Below, piece after piece: positions 36,996 through 45,002 of a DNA stretch of 64,000 nucleotides. The translations under genes were made by a program, and so were the position numbers. The DNA lies in contig NZ_CP050831.1 of NCBI RefSeq assembly GCF_012113595.1, positions 1,364,001-1,428,000 on the forward strand, given 5' to 3'. The stretch is from Bacteroides faecium. Lineage in GTDB: Bacteria > Bacteroidota > Bacteroidia > Bacteroidales > Bacteroidaceae. The notes under the pieces are model-generated. The model searched no databases. It was not told where the DNA came from and worked only from the letters and a program-made list of their open reading frames with translations. The first letter of the stretch is position 1, and each line of letters begins with the position of its first letter.

Positions 36996-37489
36996 TTTCA
37001 GTTCTTTCCTAAAAGCCCTTTTCATCGGAGTTTTTGCCTGAAAGTAGACCTGAATGCAAAAGCGTATAATTTTAGTTCCTTTTTTGATACTATATCTACT
37101 TTAAACAAAGGCTCTGTTTTAGCGAAACGAAGCCTGCATTTCATTAGAACTGAGCCTCTGTTTTACCAAAATAGAGGCTCAATTCTGTTCAGCCCACGCG
37201 TCGGTGATTTCCATCCCACGCTCAAAGGAACCCAAGCCCACACTCCACCGACTTTTGCCCACGTGATGAATCTATATACCCCGCTTGTTGGGCATATATA
37301 TTCAGCGTGGTGAGTATATATACCTACTACGCTGAATATATAGCTCCATCAGCTAATTTAAAAAAACTGAATGCGCTGAAAGCACTCTACCTTGTTTGCA
37401 GTATCTTCCTGCGAGGGATATCTTTTTTTGCTTTCAGCCGCTATTTCCTTCTGTCAAGGCGTTTGCAGACAAAACTGAAACGGCTGAAA
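36996..37489. repeat. Composite non-coding element B, related to element A, apparently inverted
   Basis: Left hairpin: CTTTCAG 36996-37002 with CTGAAAG 37039-37045. The arrays follow: about four GGCTCTGTTTT-like units (from 37110, spacing 21-22), four CCCAC-headed units at 37193, 37215, 37237 and 37258, and four TGARTATATA-like units at 37267, 37289, 37311 and 37333. Right hairpin: TTTCAGCCG 37432-37440 with CGGCTGAAA 37481-37489 (40-nt loop). The right hairpin shares AGGARATAGCGGSTGAAAGC (minus strand, 37430-37450) with both hairpins of element A. The TATATA-type array is first in A and last in B, as expected if B is inverted. Confidence 0.8.
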
Positions 37490-37667
37490 CCGGATTATAA
37501 CATGAATATTTAATAAGAGGGCTTTGGTAAGGTCAGAACCGGATAGTTGGATATTGTAATCATTGTCTTTTTTGAATAATAACCATTTCTCCGATGAAAC
37601 GGGCTGATTTGGTGAAAAGTGAATATTTAATGGCTATTTTTAAAATACCTCTTTTTAAAAGCTACCC

Positions 37668-37675
37668 TACCTTTG
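37668..37675 (+). promoter_or_regulatory. -7 box of the PUL 2 operon
   Basis: TACCTTTG matches the TAnnTTTG consensus. It would give a leader of about 110 nt before the SusC start at 37792. A normal -33 box is not visible, consistent with a regulated promoter. Confidence 0.5.
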
Positions 37676-37791
37676 CGGCAAGAATGTTAGTCGGAAAAGC
37701 TATCCCGGTTCTTCATTCTTAAATCTGATGTCTGTGAGATTTATTTTGTTAGCTAATGAATATATGAATCTTTATTATTAAATGTAGTATT

Positions 37792-40700
37792 ATGAAAAAA
37801 AAGAAGCTTATGAAAAAACAAAGCTGCTTTGTTGTTCTTATGATGATGCTCCTATTATTCCCTTCGGGAGCGTTTGCACAGCAACAAATGATTAAAGGAC
37901 AAGTGGTGGATGATAAGGGGGAAACCATTATTGGAGCTACTGTCATGGTGAAAGGAGCAAAAGAAGGTACTTTGACCGACATTGACGGTAACTTTTCTGT
38001 CAAAGGTAAAGTCGGCAATACCTTAGCTATCTCTTATGTGGGTTATTCTCCCCTCGAAGTAAAAGTGACAAAACTTGAAGGAAACCGCTTCGTACTGCGG
38101 GAAGACTCTAAACTTCTTGATGAAGTCGTTGTAGTAGGTATGGACAAGCAGAAACGTAATACCATTACGGCGGCCGTAGCTACTGTAAGTTCTGATGCTA
38201 TTGTCAATCGTCCTGTAACAGATTTGACAAGTGCCCTTCAAGGTAATGTAGCCGGTTTGAATTTTTCATCTGATGCGGTAGCTGATGGTGTCGGTGGTGA
38301 AACTGGTGCGGAAATCAAATTTAATATCCGTGGTGTAGGTTCTATTAATGGAGGTGAGCCATATGTGTTGGTAGACGGAATAGAGCAAAGCATGCAGAAT
38401 GTAAATCCTGCCGATATTGAAAGTATCAGTGTCTTGAAGGATGCTTCAGCTTCTGCTGTTTATGGAGCTCGCGCAGCTTATGGCGTGGTATTGGTAACGA
38501 CCAAAAGCGGTAAAAAAGAGAAAACGCGTGTTACTTATCGTGGAACGGTAGGTTTCAGTTCTCCTATCAATATGCCGGAAATGATGAATTCATTGGAATT
38601 TGCCAAATATGTGAACGAACGCAGTGACAATATGAATGTAAAGCATTGGATATCCGATGACTTGATTAAGAAGATGGAAGGATTTATCGAGAATCCGTAT
38701 TCTGCAGAATACCCAGGTGTGGGGCCTAACCAGAATAATACGGACTGGGCAGGTTCAAAAGATGCTGTATATGCTAACACAGATTGGTTCGATTACTATT
38801 TTAAAGATGCCGCCATCCGTCATTCACACAATTTGAGTGTGACGGGAGGTTCGGATAAGTTCAACTATTATGTAGGTCTGGGTTACACTTATCAAGAGGG
38901 GTTACTCGATCAAGTAGAGGATAATTTGAGCAAATACAATGCTAACACAAAATTCCAGATTATAGCTAATAAATGGTTGAAATTTAATTTCAATAATAAT
39001 ATTACATTGAATATTCTGAAACGTCCGATGGCTAATCAGACCTATTTTTATGGTACCGCAGGTAAAGCATTCCCAAATACTCCGACGCATTTGCCGGTGG
39101 AATCCGAGTATAACCTACCGACATGGAATGAATTTCTGTATATGAAGCAATCACATTATCTGCAGAATCGTATTTCTGATGCCATGACTTTTTCCACCAC
39201 AATTACTCCGTTGGAAGGATGGGATATTGTAGGAGAAATGAAAGTACGTTTTGATATTGAAAATAACAGTTTTGAGCGTGGCAAACCTATTTTTGAGAAG
39301 CCGCAAGGCGATTTGAATGTAATTGTAGGCACAAGGCAGGGATATGTATACCCAGGCATGAACTGGAAAAATTCCCAATGGGGTTCCTATACGCGGGGAA
39401 ATGCATTTAATTATTACCTTTCTCCTAATGTATCGTCATCCTATAATCATCAATGGGGTGAACATTTCTTTAAGGCTATGGCAGGTTTTCAGATGGAACT
39501 GCAGGAAAACTCCAACGGCTATACTTATAAGGATGGCATTCTTGGAAGCGACATCTTCTCGTTTGTAAATGCGAATGGAAACTTGTATGCCGGAGATGAG
39601 CGTACTCATTGGTCTACAATGGGTATGTATGCCAAGTTGAACTGGAATTATCAAAATGTATATTTTCTGGAATTCAGCGGACGTTATGACGGTTCTTCCC
39701 GTTTTGCTCCGGGACATCGTTGGGGCTTTTTCCCTTCTTTTTCCGCTGGTTATGATATGGCTCGCACAGATTATTTCAAAGCATGGAATCTTCCATTTTC
39801 CCAATTGAAGGTGCGTCTTTCCTACGGACGTTTGGGCAATCAGAACGGAGCGGGGCTATATGACTATTTCGGAACAATGATATTGAGTGCCGATGATGCC
39901 AGCGCATGGTTATTGCCGGGTGCTAATGCGACTCCTGCTCGAGGTACGATTGCCAAAACTCCTAAAATGGTGAGTCCTTATATTACTTGGGAGAAAGTAG
40001 ACAATGCCAATCTTGGTCTTGATTTGATGTTGTTTGATGATCGTCTCTCTATCACTGCTGATATTTATCAGCGTACAACCCGAGATGTGATTGGCCCGGC
40101 AGAAGCTATTCCTTCTATTGGAGGTATTTCGACTGACGACCGTGCCAAAGTAAATAATGCAACTTTACGCAACCGTGGCTGGGAATTATCTGTCAATTGG
40201 CATGATAAGTTGAAATGTGGATTTAGCTATGGTGTTGGTTTTAATGTATTCAATTATAAGGCTGTAGTTACGAAATATAATAACCCTGAAGGATTGATAT
40301 TCAATAATCATACAGGTCTGGCACGTAATAAAGGCTATTATGAAGGAATGGATTTGGGTGAAATATGGGGTTATCAGGCTGATGAGCTTTTTATGAGCAA
40401 TCGTGAAGTAGACGAGTATCTTAGAACAGTAGACCTGAGTTTCTTTAAGGCGGATAACTTATGGCAACGGGGTGATTTGAAATACATTGATTCTGATGGC
40501 AGCGGGAAAGTGGATCCGGGCAAAGGTACTTTGGCAGACCACGGTGATTTGAAGGTTATTGGTAATGCTACTCCAAAGTATTCTTTTGGTATCAATCTGA
40601 ACGTAGGATATAAAGGATTTGAAGTGTCCGCTCTTTTTCAAGGGGTGGCCAAGAGACAATTTCCGATGGCAGCGAGTACTTATCTCTTTGGTGGAGACAA

Positions 40701-41121
40701 CTATTTCAAAGAACACCTCGATTACTTTAATGCCCAGCATCCTAATGGATATTTGCCGCGTCTGACTGAAATGAATACGAAGGACTATGAAGCAAATGTA
40801 GGCTATAATACGACACGTTACTTACTGAATGCAGCTTATATGCGCATGAAGAACCTGATGATATCTTACAACTTTAATCCTCAATTATTGAGGCATATCG
40901 GTTTAAGTAATCTGAAAGTGTATTTCACTTGCGATAACTTATTTACGATTTCCAAACTGCCGAAACAGTTCGATCCGGAAACACTCAATCAGGTGAATAC
41001 ATGGGGAGGTGGTAGCAATGAATCTGCTCCTGGCCTTACTTCACCACAGAATGCAAATGGTAACGGAAAAGTCTATCCTATGAATCGAAACTTTGTGTTT
41101 GGACTTGATTTCACATTTTAA
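37792..41121 (+). CDS. SusC-like TonB-dependent transporter (PUL 2)
   Basis: 1109 aa; the ATG at 37810 (MKKQSCF) is an alternative start. A signal peptide (to about residue 29, GAFAQ) is followed by a CarboxypepD_reg-like domain (about 33-105), the TonB-box-like LDEVVVVGM (109-117), a plug (about 125-235) and a barrel ending in FVFGLDFTF. It imports glycans with the SusD encoded 16 bp downstream. No HTCS, ECF sigma or anti-sigma gene lies next to it, so its regulator must be elsewhere. The sequence is slightly more AT-rich than PUL 1. Confidence 0.95.
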   Translation: MKKKKLMKKQSCFVVLMMMLLLFPSGAFAQQQMIKGQVVDDKGETIIGATVMVKGAKEGTLTDIDGNFSVKGKVGNTLAISYVGYSPLEVKVTKLEGNRFVLREDSKLLDEVVVVGMDKQKRNTITAAVATVSSDAIVNRPVTDLTSALQGNVAGLNFSSDAVADGVGGETGAEIKFNIRGVGSINGGEPYVLVDGIEQSMQNVNPADIESISVLKDASASAVYGARAAYGVVLVTTKSGKKEKTRVTYRGTVGFSSPINMPEMMNSLEFAKYVNERSDNMNVKHWISDDLIKKMEGFIENPYSAEYPGVGPNQNNTDWAGSKDAVYANTDWFDYYFKDAAIRHSHNLSVTGGSDKFNYYVGLGYTYQEGLLDQVEDNLSKYNANTKFQIIANKWLKFNFNNNITLNILKRPMANQTYFYGTAGKAFPNTPTHLPVESEYNLPTWNEFLYMKQSHYLQNRISDAMTFSTTITPLEGWDIVGEMKVRFDIENNSFERGKPIFEKPQGDLNVIVGTRQGYVYPGMNWKNSQWGSYTRGNAFNYYLSPNVSSSYNHQWGEHFFKAMAGFQMELQENSNGYTYKDGILGSDIFSFVNANGNLYAGDERTHWSTMGMYAKLNWNYQNVYFLEFSGRYDGSSRFAPGHRWGFFPSFSAGYDMARTDYFKAWNLPFSQLKVRLSYGRLGNQNGAGLYDYFGTMILSADDASAWLLPGANATPARGTIAKTPKMVSPYITWEKVDNANLGLDLMLFDDRLSITADIYQRTTRDVIGPAEAIPSIGGISTDDRAKVNNATLRNRGWELSVNWHDKLKCGFSYGVGFNVFNYKAVVTKYNNPEGLIFNNHTGLARNKGYYEGMDLGEIWGYQADELFMSNREVDEYLRTVDLSFFKADNLWQRGDLKYIDSDGSGKVDPGKGTLADHGDLKVIGNATPKYSFGINLNVGYKGFEVSALFQGVAKRQFPMAASTYLFGGDNYFKEHLDYFNAQHPNGYLPRLTEMNTKDYEANVGYNTTRYLLNAAYMRMKNLMISYNFNPQLLRHIGLSNLKVYFTCDNLFTISKLPKQFDPETLNQVNTWGGGSNESAPGLTSPQNANGNGKVYPMNRNFVFGLDFTF

Positions 41122-41137
41122 TTAGAGAGGAAATATC

Positions 41138-42991
41138 ATGAAAAAGAAAATAATTATCCTGACGGCTTTTGTGGGTATGATGTTGTTGTCTGCTTGTTCT
41201 GATTTTTTAGACAGGAAACCATTGACAGTGCCCGGTAATGAAACATTTTTGGCAAGCCGCGAACAGGTAGAAAACTATATTAATGGTTTGTATTTGGCAT
41301 TACCTGCTCCTACACAGTATGGAATGGGAGTCAGAGGAGAAGAAAAAAATAGTGATAACATTTTGGCAGAAAAGTACGACAGACGGCTGAATGGTGAGAA
41401 CAATGAGTTTAGCGGTGCTTCCGAATGGTCAAAAGGATATCAGAATTTACGTAATGTGAATTATTTTTTTCATTATTATTGTGTTCCTGAAGGAGTAGAG
41501 AGTGATGATATCCGCTCGCTTAGAGGAGAAGCTTATTTTCTCCGCGCTTATTGGCATTTTTATCTGCTTACTCGTTTCGGTGACATACCTCTCATGAATG
41601 ACTTTTGGGATAATAATGCAACGGTGGCAGGGTTGCAAATCCCGTCTTCCAAACGTGCAGATGTTGCCCGGTTTATTTTGAGCGACTTGAAGGCTGCGGT
41701 CGGTGAAGTTGCCGAGGCAAATGCCAAACTGTATTCGCGTGATAAATATCAAGGATTGCGAATCAACAAAGAAGCTGCTACTATTTTAGCTATGCGTGTA
41801 GCTCTGTACGAAGGCTCATGGGAGAAGTACCACAAGGGAACCCAATTTGTTACGGAGGACAACTCCGAAGAGTTCTTTAAAGAGGTGCTGGCTTGGGGGG
41901 ATGAAAAATTATTTCCGGCTAAATTGACTTTGAACACTATGGAGACCGATAAAGATGCTGTTGAAAAAGGGGATCCCTTTGCACATTTATTCAATAAGAG
42001 TGATCTTTCACAAGTACAGGAAGCTGTTTTTTGGAAAAAATATTCTTTGTCTGGTGGTGTATTTCATAATTTATCCGCCTTACTTGCAGCAGGAACAGTA
42101 GATGGACAGGGACCGTCTGGTTTGTCAAAATCATTGGTTGATAATTATCTGAATGAAGATGGAACATTCATTGACCCAACAGACGAAAAGTACAAGAACT
42201 TTAATGTTATGTTTGAGAAACGTGATTTGCGACTTCTTGAAACGGTAATGCATACAAACTGTAAATATCGTTCGACAGTTGGCGCTAAAGGTTCGAAGCC
42301 GATGAATGTGAAAGCCTTTGATTTGGATAATGATGATAATAATAAGGAGATTTCATCTCCGGGATTGAATGGTGACGGTACTAGTAAAAACGTAACTGGA
42401 TTTCACATCCGACTGGGCATTGATACTACTTTCGTAGATGGTAACAGTGAAACTGCTATTATTTTATTTCGGTATGCAGAAGGGCTGCTCTGCTATGCAG
42501 AGGCTGCTGCTGAATTAGATAAGTGGGATGATAATGTAGCGGGAAAAACATTGAAGCCACTACGTGAGAGAGCAGGTGTGAAATATGTAGCACCGCAATC
42601 TGATCCTCATTTTCCGTTTACAGGGCTTACCCCAGTGTTGCAGGAGATCCGTCGTGAAAGACGTTCGGAACTAGCCCTTCAAGGTTTCCGTTTGGATGAC
42701 TTGATGCGTTGGCGTCAGGCAGGAATCTTGAAAGGTGTGGAAGGCCGTGGCAGAGGTGCTTATTTGGGAGAAGATGAAGTGCTGTATCAGAGTTTCTCAC
42801 CTGATGCGAGAAAATCATTGAGGCTGGTGCTGACAGATAAGAAAGGATGGATGGATCCGTTGTATCAATACCTGCCGAATGGTTATTTGTTCAATGAAAA
42901 CCGGGATTATTTATTACCGATACCACCGGATGAGTTACAGTTGAATCATGAGTTGCATCAGAACCCGGGTTGGGGAGATGTTAGTGAATGA
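41138..42991 (+). CDS. SusD-like surface glycan-binding lipoprotein (PUL 2)
   Basis: 617 aa. The lipobox MLLSAC (Cys20) and the following SDFLDRKP are typical of SusD proteins. RagB/SusD landmarks are RGEAYFLRAYWHFYLLTRFGD in the first half and EIRRERRSELALQGFRLDDL, then LPIPPDELQLN, near the end. It caps the SusC barrel and binds the incoming glycan. It is separated from susC by 16 bp and followed closely by the GH16-like lipoprotein gene, whose frame overlaps the susD stop if the upstream ATG is used. Confidence 0.95.
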   Translation: MKKKIIILTAFVGMMLLSACSDFLDRKPLTVPGNETFLASREQVENYINGLYLALPAPTQYGMGVRGEEKNSDNILAEKYDRRLNGENNEFSGASEWSKGYQNLRNVNYFFHYYCVPEGVESDDIRSLRGEAYFLRAYWHFYLLTRFGDIPLMNDFWDNNATVAGLQIPSSKRADVARFILSDLKAAVGEVAEANAKLYSRDKYQGLRINKEAATILAMRVALYEGSWEKYHKGTQFVTEDNSEEFFKEVLAWGDEKLFPAKLTLNTMETDKDAVEKGDPFAHLFNKSDLSQVQEAVFWKKYSLSGGVFHNLSALLAAGTVDGQGPSGLSKSLVDNYLNEDGTFIDPTDEKYKNFNVMFEKRDLRLLETVMHTNCKYRSTVGAKGSKPMNVKAFDLDNDDNNKEISSPGLNGDGTSKNVTGFHIRLGIDTTFVDGNSETAIILFRYAEGLLCYAEAAAELDKWDDNVAGKTLKPLRERAGVKYVAPQSDPHFPFTGLTPVLQEIRRERRSELALQGFRLDDLMRWRQAGILKGVEGRGRGAYLGEDEVLYQSFSPDARKSLRLVLTDKKGWMDPLYQYLPNGYLFNENRDYLLPIPPDELQLNHELHQNPGWGDVSE

Positions 42992-43020
42992 ATATTTCAT
43001 TTATAATAAATCAAACGATT

Positions 43021-44895
43021 ATGTTAAAAAAGATTCTATATATATTTTTACCTGTTAGCTTGCTTACGATAGGCTTTGCAGGTTGTAATGACGATGATGT
43101 GGTAGATCCGCTACCGGAGACTGTGCCCTTGATAGTAGAAGCTAGTGCAGAAAGCTTTGTACAGGGGGAGACTCTAACTCTGACTTTTAGGGTGAAGGAT
43201 GACAATAAGGAGGGATTATCGTCTAATGAAGATTTTGATATTTATTTATCTGCCAAAGACGGGGCGATAGATGTATCAAAAGAACTTTTCATATCTTTTC
43301 CTTCAATGGTAACTTTTAAAAAAGGAGAAGAGTCATTGAAAGTTGATTTGCCGATTATAAAGGAGGGAATGAAAGAAAGAGAGAAACGTTATGTTAATAT
43401 CGTAGCTTTTGTTCGTGGTTATAATGTAACAAACTCTTCACAGGAAATTGTTATCTCTGACCTTCATTATATTACAATGTCGATAAAGAGCAACTCGGAT
43501 AGAGTGATTGAAGAAGGTGCTTCGTTCACCATTCAGGCTACTCTTCCCGTTCCGGTAGAGGATGATACAGATATAAATATAACAGTTCCAGAAGACCAGA
43601 AAAGTTTTTATGAGACACTACCGACAAAATTGACTATAAAGGCAGGAGAAAAATCTGGTGAAGTGATAGCTGCAACAAAACATAATCTTTCTCCTACCAA
43701 AGATGAGATATTGGTGTTGGAGTTTTCTACTCTTTCAGTTGTTCATCCGTTGGATAATGAGAAAATAGAAATAACGATGAAAGACCTTGAAGCGGAAAAG
43801 GGCTCTAAACTTCTGGATGAACGCTGGGTATATGACCGTCCTGGACTTCCTTTTACTTCCGGTACGCGTAAAGAAGGTGGCGAGGATGCTGTTATTAAGA
43901 AGTATGGCGAGGCTCAATCCATGTCGGCGCTTACTCCTCATCCTAATGCTGAATTAGCTGCGGCAGGCTGGAAATTCTATAATGCATGGGAATTTCATAG
44001 AGTAGGGAATACTAATGACATGTGGCAATATAAGGATGCTTATGATACTTATGTACCTTTGTGCTTGGCAGCTCAGAACACCACAACTGCACAAACATCT
44101 GCTGCCGTTATAAATGACCAATTCTCAAATATTATCGAGGATGGATATTTACGGATGATAGAAATGAAAATTAAGTCTAATGCGACAGCTCCGGCAAAAG
44201 GAGAGCGAGATTATGGAACTGCCGCTTTCTACTCCGGTTCATTTGCTAATGCATATAAGGCGAATAGTACATTGATATTAGAAGGTTCCAGAATGGAGAT
44301 TCGAGCTCGTGTCCGCGGCAGGAAACAAGGATTTAATATGGCTATCTGGTTATGGGGGAATGCGGATTCGCCTTATGGAGAGATTGATATTCTTGAAAAT
44401 CCAGCCACTACAGATGGCAATAACAGAGCATTCCAGACATTCCACGTAGGGGAAGATGGCAATACGGCCAAAAGCGTAAATAGTCTGCAGACCTTGAGTA
44501 ACATGAGTGAATGGAATATTTACTGGATGGAATGGCGTGACGCTAATACGGTCGTTGTGGGCATTAATGGTGAAACAACTTATACATTAACAAGCGCTAA
44601 CTCGATTGTTAATGGAAACTGGCCGTTTACTAATGAAAGAAATCCAAAGGGGCTTAAATTTATTCTTACTATGGGAGCACCTAATAAATGGGCTTTGAAT
44701 GGACAAGGTGATGATTGGAAACCTGATGCAAATTGGGATATAGGTTTTAGGGATTATGATAATTATAAACGGGATCGTGATAATGAAAATATTCCTCGTT
44801 TGGAAATAGACTGGGTTCGTACGTATATAAATAAAGCGAGTATAACAGAGTATGAGAGTACAGGAGTATCGAAAAACGGAACTAAATTCTATTAA
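43021..44895 (+). CDS. GH16-family glycosidase-like surface lipoprotein with N-terminal Ig-like domains
   Basis: 624 aa from ATG 43021, chosen because a lipoprotein signal (LLTIGFAGC, Cys22) starts there; an in-frame ATG at 42988 adds 11 residues. Residues about 35-260 form two all-beta, Ig/BACON-like domains as in SusE/SGBP proteins. Residues about 270-615 match GH16: AIWLWGNADSPYGEIDILEN contains the catalytic pattern E-x-D-x-x-E (Glu454 nucleophile, Asp456, Glu459 acid/base), and it ends with LEIDWVRTY. Family GH16 includes laminarinases, agarases, porphyranases and endo-acting O-glycanases. Catalytic residues are intact, so it is probably an active surface endo-glycanase in the position usually held by a binding protein. 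The GH20 partner favours a HexNAc-containing glycan (inference). Confidence 0.85.
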   Translation: MLKKILYIFLPVSLLTIGFAGCNDDDVVDPLPETVPLIVEASAESFVQGETLTLTFRVKDDNKEGLSSNEDFDIYLSAKDGAIDVSKELFISFPSMVTFKKGEESLKVDLPIIKEGMKEREKRYVNIVAFVRGYNVTNSSQEIVISDLHYITMSIKSNSDRVIEEGASFTIQATLPVPVEDDTDINITVPEDQKSFYETLPTKLTIKAGEKSGEVIAATKHNLSPTKDEILVLEFSTLSVVHPLDNEKIEITMKDLEAEKGSKLLDERWVYDRPGLPFTSGTRKEGGEDAVIKKYGEAQSMSALTPHPNAELAAAGWKFYNAWEFHRVGNTNDMWQYKDAYDTYVPLCLAAQNTTTAQTSAAVINDQFSNIIEDGYLRMIEMKIKSNATAPAKGERDYGTAAFYSGSFANAYKANSTLILEGSRMEIRARVRGRKQGFNMAIWLWGNADSPYGEIDILENPATTDGNNRAFQTFHVGEDGNTAKSVNSLQTLSNMSEWNIYWMEWRDANTVVVGINGETTYTLTSANSIVNGNWPFTNERNPKGLKFILTMGAPNKWALNGQGDDWKPDANWDIGFRDYDNYKRDRDNENIPRLEIDWVRTYINKASITEYESTGVSKNGTKFY

Positions 44896-44918
44896 TCATA
44901 AACTGTCTTAATTAATTT

Positions 44919-44979
44919 TCGCAAGTGCCTTATTCAGTCTTCAATAAAAAGAGGCAAAAGAGGTACTTGCGATTTTTTT
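44919..44979 (+). terminator. Rho-independent terminator-like hairpin after the GH16 gene
   Basis: TCGCAAGTGCCT (44919-44930) pairs with AGGTACTTGCGA (44961-44972) with one non-Watson-Crick position, followed by seven T. The 30-nt loop is long for a simple terminator. It may reduce read-through into GH20 rather than block it. Confidence 0.6.
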
Positions 44980-45002
44980 AATAACCAATTGACTATCAAA
45001 TC

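Larger units (their letters stand above)
35919..37791. other. 1.9-kb non-coding, repeat-dense region
   Basis: No open frame here looks like a real gene; the longest are under 90 codons and consist of repeats. The region holds a short perfect palindrome (36137-36160), two composite repeat elements (36229-36708 and 36996-37489), and the promoter of the next SusC gene. The parts 35919-36136, 36709-36995 and 37490-37667 show nothing I can name beyond scattered ACTTGTTC copies near 36860, 36903 and 36942. Confidence 0.75.

Noticed and set aside
37307..37513. 68-codon open frame across repeat element B
   Set aside because: It is made of the tandem units and hairpin arm, without signal or domain features.
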